64,000 bases of DNA from Notamacropus eugenii (lineage: Eukaryota; Chordata; Mammalia; Diprotodontia; Macropodidae): contig NC_092875.1 in assembly GCF_028372415.1 (NCBI RefSeq), forward strand, positions 187,765,522 to 187,829,521, in the 5' to 3' direction. How positions within the stretch are numbered: position 1 is the stretch's first letter; the number at the start of each line of letters is the position of its first letter. The translations under genes and the position numbers were made by a program. Positions 1 to 13,319 of the stretch are shown piece by piece. The notes under the pieces were generated by a model that did not search any database, was not told the origin of the DNA, and worked only from the letters and a program-made list of their open reading frames with translations.

Positions 1-233
1 GCAGGGCTGCCCTCTGCTCCCCGTCCCAGCGCCCAGTCCACAGCATGAAGGACCCCCCCCCGCGAGAGGTTTGCAATTCTCTCCAGAACAGAAATCTCCC
101 TCCCTCCAATATTCCGTGGTCTCTGGGTGCAGAATTCGCCCTGGGTTAGTCCCCTCTAGCCGTTCTGTGGTTTGTGGGTTCGGAGCTATGTGTATGTGCG
201 TCTTTCTACTTCGCCATCTTGGCTCCGCCCCCT
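1..233 (-). mobile_element. 5' end of an L1 LINE (5' UTR), antisense to JARID2
   Basis: Read on the - strand, the element starts near 233 with a GGGGGCGGAGCCAAGATGGCG-type leader, typical of the 5' start of marsupial L1 elements. GC-rich 5' UTR sequence follows to the window edge. A retained 5' terminus suggests the element was not 5'-truncated on insertion, so ORF1 and ORF2 would lie to the left, outside the window. The match is from memory of the family. An LTR is the main alternative. Confidence 0.6.
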
Positions 234-554
234 GGAAAATGGATTGTTGAGCACCTTCTTGGTAGTCATGATCCATTAAACAGGTGTTACCCATTTTTTT
301 ATTGGAAAATTCCAGAATCCATTATGGTTATTGTTAGAAAATTTAGGCTTTTTTGTTTTGTTTGTTAAATTAAAAAAAATGAAAATGATCAGTTCCATTG
401 TAATCTGAACAATTTCACATGTAAATGAGATGCTTTACATTTTTTTTCAACACCCTGAGGTTGGGGTTTTTTTTTTCAGAGTATTTCTCAGAGTTTATTC
501 GCTGTAAACAGTCCCCATCTCTGTCACCCCCATACAATGCAGTAAAACCACAAA

Positions 555-780
555 AGCAGAATCATCCAAATCTCAGACTTACAAGAGACTTCAGAGGTTA
601 ACTAGCATGACCCATATTTGAGGAGAAATCAATCTCTTCTAGGATACTGTTGACAAGTAGTCCTCCAGCCTTTGCTGTAAAATCTCTAGTGAGGGAGAAC
701 GTTCCAACTTCACCAAGTCCTCTCTTGGAGAGTCTTATCACCCCAGTCAGTCATAGATGTGCTTTAGATTTTGCGCCTTT
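555..780 (+). repeat. CR1/L3-like LINE fossil
   Basis: The segment has the recognisable order seen in ancient CR1/L3 3' regions: a phrase about a short interval and 'gtcctccagcctttgct', then 'ctctagtgagggagaacgt', then an approach to a 'cagcccattcca'-type block. It is diverged and short. Similar sequence recurs near 43,060-43,420 and 45,980-46,060. Confidence 0.5.
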
Positions 781-1195
781 ATAGACATTTAAAAAATAGT
801 GGTAGCTGGTAACTTTAAAACACTTTGCAATTGAGACTTGAATGCTCAGTCTCATTTGCACTTTTAAAGGGGGTATAATTTACCCTGCAGAGTAACCTAG
901 AACTCTGATGTCATGGAGGAGAACCATTTGTGTAATATTCCTTAGCTGTATTTTTGTGGGAAGGCCTTTACACTTGGGTAGGAGAAAGAACCCTTGCTTG
1001 AACACATTAGTTCATCTTTTGGACCATTGCACACAATTTTCGTGTGCTTCTTATGCACTTATAAAGTTTAATAATTTTGTTCCTATTACACATGCTTAAC
1101 CAACCTTACTAATTGATTAAATTATTTATTGAAGCTAATTTATTAAAGTAGAGGATAATGCCCACATCACGCCCTTTTGATAAACAAGAGAAGGC

Positions 1196-1345
1196 TAATA
1201 GCGATGAATTGGGAGTCAGGACCTGAGGTTACATCCCTTTTCTGCAGCTTACTACCTTGATTTTTTTGCCTCAGTTTCTCCATCTGTAAGCTAGCTGTGT
1301 TCAACTAAGATGATCTGTAAGTTCTCTCTGTTAGCACTCAAAACT
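1196..1345 (+). repeat. MIR/THER-type CORE-SINE
   Basis: It contains the diagnostic MIR-like succession: 'aattgggagtcaggacctg', then 'cctcagtttctccatctgtaa', then 'agatgatctgtaagttc'. The orientation is +. Diverged copy. Confidence 0.7.
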
Positions 1346-4139
1346 ACAGTCCTAAGCCTGATCTTTCAGAATCCCAGAGCAATCTCTCAGAGGAAAAGGT
1401 AAAACTGAGTGTAAAGTTAGCCCATCTGAAGTCCACATGAATACTGAGAGGCCTGTGTTTGTTGTGAATTGAGAGCTGTCCAAGGACCTGGGAATACTTG
1501 ACTCTGACAGAACTATGTGACTCTTGGTTTAGTCTCAGAAATGTAGGGAAGCTGCCTGTCTACCTACCCTACAGAGGTGGTGTCCTCATCTGGGATTTCC
1601 CTCTAGTAATAAAATCACAGTTCCATTCCCCGTTACTTCCTAACAAGAAAATTCAGTTCCCCATTACATAGATTTTAGTCGTGCTCATTATCTCAGTTAT
1701 TAAGATTTAAGTCTAAAATAATGCATAAAACTTTTGTCAATCTGTGCAACTCTTGTAACACCCTGCTTGGTATAACCCTGTCTGTGGGCCACTTCAACCA
1801 GTGGTAAGCACTTACAAAGTGTAAGTAATCTCCCATTAGAATTTTACCTTATATGAAGATCTCTCTGTGTCTCTTACTAGAACTGTGTCTGTGTCCTAAT
1901 GAGGAACTCACTAGCAGGGCTTCTTCGATATCTGTCTCTGGTGCTAAGGTAGGAGCCGGTTTTTGCTTTGGGCAAATAGGGTTACTTATTCCAGTTGCAT
2001 GGGCTGTATTAAAATCCTTTTTGACCTGTTGGGACAGGTTGGCAGACATTCTATTGTTTTCAGACAATAGGGCCTCTGAGTTGAACCGGCTCCAGAAAAC
2101 AAGTGCTGCTTTTGTACAGTAACACGAATTTAATGCCAGCAAGTTGATTGATTCTCTGTCAGGTTGCTCTCCACCCCCAACCCCTCCCCCCATGGATGCC
2201 TTGTAATGACATGAAGCTTGCATTTAAATTTCTGGCTCATGATCAGAAACTTCCTCTTGCTCTGGGATGACAGTCTTCCTTCATTTAAATTCCTTCCTTT
2301 CCCACTCCTTGTGGCGACGGTGATTGTCTACCATTTGATTTTGTTGGAAACGTGTATTTTTCAGTTACTCTCGATAGTGTGTCGTATTCGCACACTGGCA
2401 TCCTTCTGGCTTATCCTCCTTTGTTTCTCTCTGTGCAGACCTTTTCATTCTCTCTTACCTGAGGTAGTTTACTGGCTAAATGGGGGCCAGAAGGATGGGG
2501 AGGGGTCTGCAGGATAGTGGGTCAAAACTGTCTGTTGCAAGTGGAAAGCCCAGTGACTGAGGAATTTTTTGTTTCCTATTCACCTTAAAAGCAAAACACC
2601 ACCTCCAAACACCGGGGTTATCTTTTGGTATTTGAATGTAGTATTATCATGAGATTATTTGAAATATTAGGACTGTGTGGTTTCTGCTGCCATCTTATAC
2701 CGTGGAGATGAGAGGGTAGAGAGCAATGGGAGCTTGTCAGCTGTATTGAAAAGATAAGTTATTTTCCTTTGGGGCATGGCAGGGGCTTTTACTGATCACC
2801 TGTCTTATATTTGCATAATGCCTTTATCCAGAAAATAAAAAGTTTGTATGGATTTTGAATGTAAGCTTATAAATATTTCTTTCGGAGAAACGGGAGATAA
2901 TTTTATAGGATTTGTAGATTGGGCAGCTGAGGTACATAAAGTTTTAGCTTTGCAAGTCAGCAGAGGAATTAAGATTCGAAATATAACTGGTTATCTTTAA
3001 AGGAGACACAGCTATGCAGTTTTCCATAGATGAGGCCTAATTTGGGGGAACGTATCCAATGATAAAACTTCCTAAGTGGAAGCTGTGCACTTGCATTTGG
3101 CAAATGTAGCAGGCCTCCTTTTCAGAGATTGTAAGTAGGTTTGGGTACTTTATGAGAGTATTTTGTCTTACTTTTCTTGCTGTACCTCAGTGTATGCAAA
3201 GATCCTTATCTCTATTGGGTTGGGATGGTTTAAATCCAGATAGGACTATTGGTTTAAAGAACTGGCTTGAGGTGGTCTGCAAACAGTTGTCTAAATGCCA
3301 TTTAACTCTGGAGTATGTGTCTGCAAATCAGGATATTTGTCTCTGCTCATTAATATAAAGCTGTTTGTATGTGAGTACAACACAATTTCCTAATGCTGTT
3401 CAAAGCCATGAAAGAAGCTGGTCCAATTATTTCTTTTAATTAGGGACAGTGTGACAAGGACTTCTTTACATCAAGCTTTTTCTCTCTTCTCTTATGTTCA
3501 CAGGGTTTTAGTCTTTTCCTGTGAGAGTGAATATTTTTTTCCTTTCCCTCCTCTCCCCCTCTCAAGAATCTTACAAATTAAGACAAAAGATAATTACTCA
3601 GAAGAGTAAAACTGGCAGGTTCCCACGACACTTAAAATTAATGAGCTGTTGAGTACAAAATATACCTTGTCTCGGGTTCAGTCTCCTTTGCCCCCGTCCC
3701 TCCCTTTCCTCTCCCCCTACTGCCACCCCTTTTTAATACAAGATGTGACTTTTTGGCTGTGTTTGCAGCAATGAAGTAGCAACATGATCTAGAAAGCGAG
3801 TCTGTTTGAATACAGGTAAAGCCCGATTCCACCCTGTCACCACTATGCTGCCCCCTCCACACTGTCACCAGCCGGAGTAGTATCTGCTGACTTTCAGGTC
3901 TTCTCTGTTCTGTCTTACCAAGTGCTGTTTGCTTTGTGTTAATGATTTTTTTTAGTGACAATTTGTACCAAGGTTGCTATCCTCCTTTCCTCCATACCCT
4001 GTGATTCCCTCTTCTCTCTTCCTCCATCCCATTTGTAGTTTGTAGAAAGATGCTGGTTGGCAGAATTTGTTAAGTGATGGCATGGCGTATTTGCCTCGAA
4101 GTTAATACTGAGATGGATTAGAAACACTTAATTTGTATT

Positions 4140-4510
4140 GATAACTAATTTTTTTTTTACCTTTCCTAAGTTTCCTCAAGCCCTTCCCCCTCTGCCTCTG
4201 CTTCCTAGAGAGCCATTTCATATAATGAAAAATATCAAAACCAACTAGTACTGTTTTCTTGGCTCTGCTTACTTTACTCTATTAGTTCACTAAAGTATGT
4301 ATTCTGTGTTCACCCTGCTGGTCATTGCCCATAGCACAGTAATATTGCATTATATTCATGCATTACATTCTGTTGAGCCATTCTCCAGTCATTGGGTATC
4401 TATTTTGTTTCCAAGTCTTTGCTTCCCCAAGAAGTATTTTGGTGTATCTTGAAAATATTGATCTGATTTTGGTATTTGTTGTGGAGTAGGATAAATTATT
4501 CGTGGTGACA
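4140..4510 (-). repeat. L1 3'-end fragment
   Basis: It has the antisense form of a marsupial L1 terminal region: 'cacagtaatattgcattatattcatgcattacattctgttgagccattctcc' (shown in pieces by 'cagtaatattgcatta' and 'gagccattctccagtcatt'). The same order of words is found in the antisense copy near 27,290-27,830 and, in sense orientation, near 54,530-54,990. Confidence 0.55.
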
Positions 4511-6599
4511 GGCAGTATTCCCAAAGTCACTTTGAGTGGGGACTGCCTGTGTATTTCTTGAGTGCCTTCACTTTCCATAGGAACCATTAACTGATATCTG
4601 CTGTAATTGATTGTACTTTTGTGGCTATCTGGGGGTGAGGAGAAACAATATCAAAGTCTTTCATGTGTATGTTTGTTCTGATGGCCCTAGATCTCAGAGG
4701 CACTCATGAGAAAGAAGGTGTACTAATGAACAGAAAGAAGCAGCAGCAGTGGAGTTAGGATGTGAAAGGGTGGAGAGGGAACAAACGAGCTTTACAGATA
4801 TGGTGTCATTTGAAAACCAGGGACCCTTGGTTGGACTCCAAGTCCTGTGGTCCTCCTGTGTGACGTGGGAAATTTCTTGGACTGAGCTATCCCTGAGGAT
4901 CCCTTCCAGCCTCTGCATGAATGCATGTTAGCTGATTGCGTTGATGTTGCCTCCACAGAAGACATCGTGATGTTGGAGTGGTTTCCTTCCTTCTCAGTAA
5001 GGGAGCTGTGTTCACAGTTTATAAAATCCATAGACTCTCCATAGTGACTCAGTTATATAACATGTTGGCAAAGCACTTTGCTCACCTGTGAAACAGAGAG
5101 TATAATTATAGTGGCTCTTTTTAAAGAGGAACAGAAGTGACCCTCCCAGTCCTTTTGCTGGGAAGGGATGGAGCCAGGACATGGACACCAGTCTCTCTGA
5201 CTCCTGTGCTCTTCATTAGTACGGCTTGTTGCTAGGTAGAGTGTTAGAAACCAGAGGGAGGCACTCGAACTTTGTGAGGCAGGGAAGGACATACATGATT
5301 AGACTTGTGCTTTGGGAATATGAATTTGGCAGCTCTATCCCTTCCAAGTCTTAAGATAATTCTACAGCTTTTCAAACCTACCTTCCCAGAGGTTACAACA
5401 CTTTCCTCAAATTCATGCACTCTAGGATGCAGTAGACCAGGCTGACTTGTCATTTTTCCTTATACATCATGACATTATATCTCTGGTCTGTGCTTTTTTT
5501 TTTTTTCCGCAGGATGGCCTTTTATGCCCAGCTTCCTGCAAAGGTCATCTCAAGTGCCGCCTCCTCTCTGAGACCTTTTCAAGTACTTCCAACCCCTGAG
5601 ATTATTTTTTATTTACTTTTTATATATTTTGTATCTGCTTTCCTGTTGTTTCTCCCCAATAGTGCATCAGCTGCTTACAGGGCCAAGGGCTATTTGACTT
5701 AGTTTCTTTATTCCCAGCCCATTAAGAAATGCTGCTTTTTGTGGTTTGAATCACATCTAACCCCTGTCATTTTTCTCCATGAGGGGACTCAGTCCTTGAG
5801 TGTTTCCTGTGGCCCTCCCTCCCACAGCTCATAAGTGGATGAAATTGGTGATCCCGAATGGTTTATGGTCCTGATTTAAGAAAAAAAAGAATCCTGTTCT
5901 CTAATCTCTTTTAAAATAGCACTTTCTGTTAATCTCAAACTCTGGTTCTGATACTGTTAGCTTGGGTGTGATTGATGCTTTCTGCATGTTAGGTACCATG
6001 GGTTTTCTGGACTGTGGTTTTCTAGAATGTGGCTTTCCTTTATTTTCAAAGTATTTTTAGACATGGAAGGAACTAGAGATGAAAGACTCAGGGTGTCAAA
6101 TTGAGAGTTGAGTCCCTGGAGCTCACTTGCTTTGCCCTGAGGCTGGGGGGCATTGCTGAGGGGTGACATAAAAAGGCATGATGGGGATTGGAGAGAGAGA
6201 GAAGGGGTTTTTCATTGTTCAGATGTAAAGGGGCGTTGGTGGACTGAAAACTAAGTGGGAAACAAGGAAAAACAGTGAAATCTTCCAGTAGGACATTTTA
6301 GGAAACATTTGTAACTGCTGTCTTATTAATTTCATGGGAAGGTAAAGAATCTAATATAAATAGAATTCTGATGGTAAAACAGGTGCTGATGTCATTTGTC
6401 CATTTGTTATGTGTTATGTGTTACCCATAAATGAGTCGGAAAGTGCTTTTCTGACTAAAATTCAGGCTCTTACCAGGCAGCAACTTACCAGAATTAACAA
6501 GAACGTATGACTTCACCGTATTTGAAAATGAATGCAATTTCTCCCATTGTTTCCCAGTAGCACATCAAGAGGATTTCACAGTTGTCTGCTGTATGGTGG

Positions 6600-6745
6600 A
6601 GGTAGCATGAAGAAATGCATAGATTCCTTCCTAATTTGGAGTCAGATGACCAGGGATCAGACCCTGGCTTTGTACCTTTCCAAAACATGACCTGTCTGGG
6701 TCTTGAAGGAGTTGAATAAGATCTTTCAGGTCTCATTCAGCCCTG
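6600..6745 (+). repeat. MIR-like SINE
   Basis: The words 'ttggagtcagatgaccagg', 'cctggctttgtacctt' and 'tctttcaggtctcattcag' occur in CORE-SINE order. The copy is diverged and lacks a clear tail. Confidence 0.5.
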
Positions 6746-7122
6746 CAAAATGGATATTTTTCTAGACCTCAGTTGTCCTGTAATGATGATGGTGCTGAGA
6801 TTAGGTCCGATATGGGTGGCACTGTGGGTTTGTAGGGTAGAGATTTCCACACTGGAATCTATTTTTTTCTGTCTTAGCTGCAGTTTGTGATTCTGAAAAT
6901 ACACTAGACTTTGATTTGCATCTCTGTGCCTCGCTTTGCCATGTGCTTCCCTTTGGGGGGGTGTTTCTTTTACTCGGGTGAATTTTGGAGTAAGGGATCA
7001 GTTGAATTAATTCATTTTGGGGGGTTTTAAAGGGCATTGACTTATGTTTCTGCCAAGGTTAATTGGTGTTTGTGGAGGTATGACTTATTTTAACATGCAG
7101 CAACTCTGTTCATCTCTTTTAG

Positions 7123-7355
7123 TTTTCAATGGGTCCAGCAAATCATCAAAGGAGAAGGAACCTGCCCCGAAACACAGAAGCAAAGAGGCCACACCAGGGA
7201 AGGAGAAGAACAGCGATCCTAGGGCTGAGAACCAGAGGGAACAGGCTGCTGCTACCCATCCCCCGGCCACAAACACAAGCTCCTCAGCTAAAGGGCTTGC
7301 TGCTAACAACCACCACCATGCTCTCCATAGATCGGCTCAGGACTTAAGGAAACAG
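7123..7355 (+). CDS. JARID2: JARID2 coding exon (human exon 6 equivalent)
   Basis: First JARID2 exon in the window; the N-terminal exons lie to the left. The first two bases complete a split Val codon, then 77 whole codons run from [13 protein letters not shown] to AQDLRKQ and end in phase 0 at a GTAAAT donor. The acceptor is a tctcttttag tract. The encoded stretch is lysine/serine-rich, with a His cluster (NNHHHALH) and no folded domain. In JARID2 this belongs to the disordered N-terminal half that contacts PRC2, RNA and nucleosomes. JARID2 is the substoichiometric PRC2.2 subunit that helps recruit and stimulate EZH2 H3K27 methylation in the nucleus. Identification rests on direct similarity to mammalian JARID2 and on the exons that follow. 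Confidence 0.93.
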
Positions 7356-8454
7356 GTAAATGCCAGGATTGGGACTGAGATCGTGGTAACCTGGCAAAGG
7401 ATGTATATCAGAGACAGAGACAGACATCATATACCTAACAGGATATAGGCCTTTGTTATGTAATCTCACACTAGATCATAATAATAAAACTTTAGTCATC
7501 CCTGAGAGAATGACAACGAACAGTTCATCAGGTTGCATGATTTGCTGGGATTTTACAATAGCCCCAGCCACCAGGGGTCTTCATCAGCTCTTTGTCCCCA
7601 TGCACATCTTATTTAGAGACAGATGATGAACAACTCTGTTACTATCATACGTGATTCCTGTTTCACTTCCAGTCTGGCACAAGGTTAGAGGAGTATGGCG
7701 ATACCACTTTTTTTTTTTCCTTCCTTACTGATACTTCTTTTTAAATAGAGTACAGGTAGCCTGGATCATATATAAACAGAGGCTGATATCTGTGTATGTT
7801 CCTGGTTTTTTTAAATCCAGCTTCCCCACTGGCTACCATTTTTTTTGTTTTCAAGATATCTTCATTCTCAACATTCTAGAGGAATCTGTATCACTAAGCA
7901 GCCCTCATTTGATGGGTCTGTGTTGAAAGAGATGCCCTTGAATCTTGAACACTGATCTGTCTGGCCAGAATGTGAGTGCTTTTGAACTTTGCCCACAAGC
8001 AGGGGATCAAACTGCTTGGGAAAAATAAAATTCTGCTTATTCATGCTAGCTCACCCAGTCAAGGTAGCCAGCAGCTAAGCACTTTTTGATTATTTCCTGG
8101 CCAGTTTGCTTAGGGGTCTTGCTGTTTCCATGGGGGCATCTGTTTAAGGATGCCCTCTGTCTCCATTGCTATCCATGACTTTCATAAGCATGGCTTATAA
8201 AAATGGAGGCCCTGCCTCATACTAGCAGTTCTCTTTCTTGTGAGAGACAAGAGTAAAGGAGTTTATGTTTTGGGACACAGATCCCAAAGCATGATTATCC
8301 AGGTCACAATGGCAAAATTAGGATCATGTCCTAGGGTCCCAGGGTCACCACTGGCTTATACATGGAGTGAGCTATGCAGACTTGGTGGACTATCCTTACA
8401 GCTCCCCATGTGCCTCCCACCCCTAAAGGGCAAGCATTAAAGCTTGATGATCTA

Positions 8455-8690
8455 GAGCAGGGGTGGGGAACCTCATATCCATGAACTTTGTTTAGGGATT
8501 TGGTTTTTTTCAAAACTGTCTTTATAACTGTTATTCATTATAAGCAGTTTCTTTTGTACTCCTATGTATTATGCATTTAAAGACATTATTCTTAGAGAAG
8601 GAAGGGGTCCCTAGTCTGCTTTAATGGCCAAAGTGGGGAGGTTCATGCCATTAAAAAAAAAAAAATTAACCCCTATTTTTAGGAAAACCC
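8455..8690 (+). repeat. Unclassified interspersed repeat, copy 1 of 3 in window
   Basis: It begins near 'gagcaggggtggggaacctca', a terminus reminiscent of hAT-type elements. It continues with the words 'cctatgtattatgcattta', 'acattattcttagag' and 'aaggggtccctag'. The internal part resembles the copies near 15,635-15,735 and 30,985-31,125. The family assignment is uncertain. Confidence 0.4.
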
Positions 8691-9020
8691 TAGAATTTAG
8701 AGGGATCCTAGCCCTGACATTGACTTTGTGTGATCTTGCCTCCCCACTTCTTCTCAATTGGAGCATGACAAATAATTCTTAAAATAATGACATTGTGAGC
8801 ATTTTGCTAACACAGTGCTGATGGAAGCTATTGATAATAACAACAATGACGGTAATAAAAGAAAAATGGCATCTGCGTGGTGCTTTAATGTGTGCAAAGC
8901 TCTTTAAATACTTTATCTCCTTCTGATTCCCTGCTCTAAGTGAAGACCATGTTAGCTGGCAGCTGGTTCCAGATGTAGGCCTTTAGGAGTTAAACCTTTG
9001 CAATCTAAATGAGGCCAAAG

Positions 9021-9044
9021 TGCGTGCGTGCGTGTGTGTGTGTA
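9021..9044 (+). repeat. (GT)n/(GTGC)n microsatellite
   Basis: An imperfect tgcgtgcgtgcg run passes into tgtgtgtg within intron 6. Confidence 0.9.
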
Positions 9045-12000
9045 CATTGACACACAATCAGGGTTAGAGGGAGATCTGCCCAACACCATGGTAACACTTC
9101 GTGGTAGATAATACTAGGGCTGTAGAGGAAAGGCAATAACTCTATTGGGTTCTTACTTGCTAAATTTCATCAACTAGGATACTCAAATAGATTCCTGAGA
9201 GCTTAAAAAAAATTAATGTATGGTGAGTTTTGCATGCCATAGAGGCTCAGTAGCAATAGACCTCAGATTGCAGGAATGTGAGATTTCCCCTACCCTCCTC
9301 CCTCTAATTTGGAGGGACCTGTCTCACCCTCTACTTTTTCTTGTAACTAACATTGTATTTTTGTTAGAGGCAAGTTAATGCTGCTTGTCATAACAATAAT
9401 GCTTTAATTGCCATTGGTGCAGTATACACTTCCTCTCTTCAATGTTTTGGGTGTGCTAGGTTCTTCACAATGGCACTAATGATGTTTTCCCTTCTGTTGC
9501 CTAAAATAGCACCTCATTTGAAGTGCAGTAACAACTTCAACAAGGTAAAACAAATGAGCTTCCACCTAGGGAAGGTTTGGAAAGAACAGATGTATCCCTG
9601 AGAATATAATGAGGACTTTTTGCCTGGATAAAGATTTGGGCACCTGCAATGAACCAGATTGTGAATAGATTTTGATAAGTGTTTCTGCTTGGCCAGTGAG
9701 GTCCCTCCGTTTTTATTCTAAGTTCTGAATTCTAATTATTCTAAGTTCAGAAAAAAAATAGAATTTTATCTTTCCATTGGCAGACTGAGTAGACTGCAAA
9801 AGAAGTTGAAGTGGTCTCTTTCCAAAGTTGAAAAAAAATTTTGTCTGAGAAAGGTTACAGATGACGGAGAAGAGATTTTCCTGTTTGCTTCAAATTAGCT
9901 AGTCAGTGTAAAGGAATTGGGTCTTCCTTCCTTCTTTTCTTCCTCCCTTCCATCCAAAAGTAATATTTATTTTCCTTGTGTGAAGGCAGTGGGGTTGAGA
10001 GGCACGCGTAGGAATGAAACACAGAAAACAATTTCATTTGAAAAATCAGTTTTTATTCAGTCTTGCACAAATACTTAGCAAGGACGTACCTTGCCTTTGG
10101 GATTTTCTCTGGTGAACCAAGGTGAAGGAGGCTGCTCTAAGAAAGAAAGAGCTAGTAATACTCTGCAGATGCCAGGCTTTAGTTGACAAGAATAAGATGA
10201 AACCTTAACTCAGCTATTAGTTGAGAAAGGTTGATTTTGTGGTTGAATCTTTCTAAAAGAAAAGAGCTCTAGCATATTTTATTGTCTGATGATTTTACAT
10301 TCAGATTGGGGAGGAGGGGGAGGAGCAGAGATCCAAATCGGAAATAAAGGTGTAAAGCATCACTGGCCACCAAATGTTTCTCTCTTTAGCTCTCTCACTG
10401 GCTCTCTTTTGGCAGGAGTTGGGTGAAGAAATTCAGTTCAATGGTTCCCTCTAGTGGGGTAAGAAAGCACTACAAAATTCTCCTGTTTTAATGTAGTAAT
10501 TATAGAGCCCACCTGCCTCTCAGAAATCTTGAGAGGATCAAAATATTTCCATTCGTTTAGCCAAGAATCACTTGTAGGCATAAATTCATTGTTAAACTTT
10601 TTAAAGACTCAGAGTTATGAACATGTGTGTTTCTACAGTCTCATGGAATTGATTGCATTGCTATACTGAGCATACCTAAAAATTGGAAGGAGTGGCAAGG
10701 GACATACAATTGAACTCAACACATTGCCATATACTGGGTGTTAAAAAAAAAAGGACAAAGGGAAATTTCACGTCCTAAAGGACTTCATATTCCCTATCTT
10801 AGATCCCCACTGCAGGGGAAAAGGTATTGTTTTACTACAAGATGATAAGTATTGGTAACATTCCACACTTTTGTGCAGCTTTTAGAAATCTCTCAGAATG
10901 ATGTTAAGGTGGAGAAAATACTCTACCCCATAGTATTCAGTCTTGTGTATAAGCAGGGAAATTGAGTTTCATGTTTAATGTGGCTGAGAGGGTTGTAGCC
11001 AGAAATGATAGGTGATAACCCTGGTGTTTGGGTGAGGGATGTTGGGTGGAAGATAAATAAAGAGTAGACTCTGTAGAGGGGTCGCATGCACTGGCTCTCT
11101 TAATTTGTGAATAAGCCTTGGGTTTATGGGCATACCAGAGTCTAATGATCACATCTGTGGGCTAAGAAATCTCCTTGGAAGACTTGGCATTCGAAAGCTT
11201 CATGGCTAGTCTTCTAGGAAGAACCTGGGGCTGGGTTCTGTTGACTTTAATTACTACACCTTTTCCATCCTTCGGACTCTGGCAGAGAAGCATTCATGGG
11301 AACTTTTCATTCTCCTTGGAAGATGTATGAGGAAATGACTTTTCCCCTTTTATCTTAGACACTTGGTTTTTCATTGAGTTGTTCTGTCCATAGGTTTGGG
11401 TGGGGAGAGCAAGTTTAAAAATAAAATGTACTTGCCCAGACCAGTTCTGCCCCAGCAATGAGAGTAGTTCCATAAGAGGTTATCTCAGCTGTTCACACTG
11501 AGGCTGGTTTTAATGAGTGCTGAAGGGTTCTCACCCTCGCCAGCTTCATGCTAATTCTCAGATGAATTAAAATGCCTTCTCTCTTCTGTGCTTAGCGTAA
11601 GCACTGCCTCTGGATGTGGGTCAGTGACACCAGGTCCCCTTGTGGTAAGCTGACCATGACCCATGGACTTTCTTAAGTTGAAACTCAGTGTTTTTGGTTT
11701 TGTTTGAGACGGCGGTGGCTAGGGAGGGTTGGGGGTTGACACCAGTAGCAGGGTAAGAAATGCCTTCCTAGATTATTTTGTTTTCTTTGATACCAATGAC
11801 ATGTTGGATCCTCAGAGACAAGTACAGGCAAAGGAATGGGCATCTTTTTGTTAGGCATTTAGTGCCAGCTTTTACAACCCAAATGAGTAGATGTCTGCTG
11901 GTTCCATATTTTCCCCTGCCTTTTAGGGATGTTGGGTACAATGTAGCTTGTTGGGGAGATTTCCTTTGTAGATGTGATCTTGCTAGAGGTATCATTACAT

Positions 12001-12589
12001 ATATTGGTAATCTCTGGGTGGTATGATGTTGGGGGGAAAGGGGAAAAACTAAATGCAGCCTTGTTCTAACCCTTGTGTAGTATGATGCAAGTTCATCCCT
12101 CTTACTGTTCAGTCAGGTGGCACAGAGGAGGGGGAGAGGGACAGGAATTCATTTTGTCTTTAAGATTGCTTTGTTGGCATGCATATACAAGTTTGTGGTA
12201 GACACTGTTCAAATATAGCTTTTATTAAATGAAAGTAGGAGAGGGGAAAAGGGACACATTCATTAATATTTCTAATAGCAAATATGTTTTTAGGACATGC
12301 CAAGTAGATAAAAAGTATTTTAAAATTTTATTAAGATAGGGATGTCTGAGATAAATTTTTGGTATGTTACAAATTATAGAAGATGACAGGAAGTGGCACA
12401 TTTCTTCCCATTTAAAGTTAAAAATGTCAGCAGCAAATATCTTTTACCCCAAAGGAGTGGGTACTCTTTGATTCTACCAGTATTTCACCTTCCCTTTTGC
12501 CACATCTGCTTCCACTGGGCCCACAGAACAGGATAACAAGTAGTTTTGGGGAACCAGAGTGAGCTGAAAATGTATCCCTAGAAGCCATC

Positions 12590-12832
12590 TAGTATAACCA
12601 TTTAACTTTTATACATAGCTAATTTTGATACAGTACTTTAAGGTATGCATTTCATTTGCTCCTCTCAACAACCACCCTAACAGATGAGGAAACCCAGGCT
12701 GAGAGAAGTTAAACATTTTATCCAGAGGTCATCCAGCTGATAGAAAGCAGGATTCCCACTCATGACTGACTTCCTGACTTTTAAATCTGGTGCTCTGATC
12801 CCTGTGCCATTAGCTGCCCAGAGGACTCTAGT
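12590..12832 (-). repeat. CORE-SINE (MIR-like), reverse orientation
   Basis: On the - strand it reads 'gggcagctaatggcacagg', then a 'gtcaggaagtcag' block, then 'cagctggatgacctctgg' and 'tttcctcatctgttag'. That is the usual order from 5' head to CORE in marsupial SINEs. Confidence 0.65.
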
Positions 12833-13319
12833 GTTTTGCCCAAGGATCATTTGCTAAAATAGCTGGCCCTAGAAGCCTTTTTTCAGCAGCCCTATTCTTA
12901 ACCTTCTGCATGCCCTGCAGGGGATGAGGTCTCTGCTTACAGCAGGAAATGTGAGCCCCAGACACTTACCAAGTTCAGACCTTCATCTTATCCAGGCAAA
13001 TTAGTGCCTGATTGGCCCATCTTTGGGTATTTTAATGTTCTATCATAAGCCTAGAGGTGTAGAGAGATTATTTAAAAAATTTTTCTTTTCTTTACTCCTA
13101 CACTTTAATAGCTTAGGGTAGGGGCACATGTGGTAAAAGGGGCAACATTTATATAGAGCTTCATTGTTTGCAAAGAGGTTTACAAGTATGATCTCTCTTT
13201 GGGATGAGAAAAGAGGGAGAATAGGGAGACCCTGACTAACCCATGTTTCCACCCAAGCCTAGCAAGTGAATAGAACTAGAGCTTAAGGTTCAGGAGTGTT
13301 TGGCTTCTGGTTTTTAAAA

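Larger units (their letters stand above)
1..7122 (+). other. JARID2: JARID2 intron 5 (3' part)
   Basis: Intronic sequence upstream of the first visible coding exon; the intron begins outside the window. It holds an antisense L1 5' end at the left edge, a CR1/L3-like fossil near 560-780, a MIR/CORE-SINE near 1196-1345, an antisense L1 3' fragment near 4140-4510 and a second SINE near 6600-6745. Elsewhere I see only unremarkable AT-rich intron. The splice acceptor at 7121-7122 follows a pyrimidine-rich stretch. Confidence 0.85.

Noticed and set aside
5469..5702. Splice-acceptor-like ttttttccgcag followed by an open frame
   Set aside because: The pyrimidine tract and AG look good at 5513-5514, but the following frame has no JARID2 similarity and no matching donor. 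Probably a cryptic site in repeat-derived sequence.
10441..10458. Second CTCF-like motif (reverse of ccctctagtgggg)
   Set aside because: It misses the key GGC part of the core and has no contextual support.
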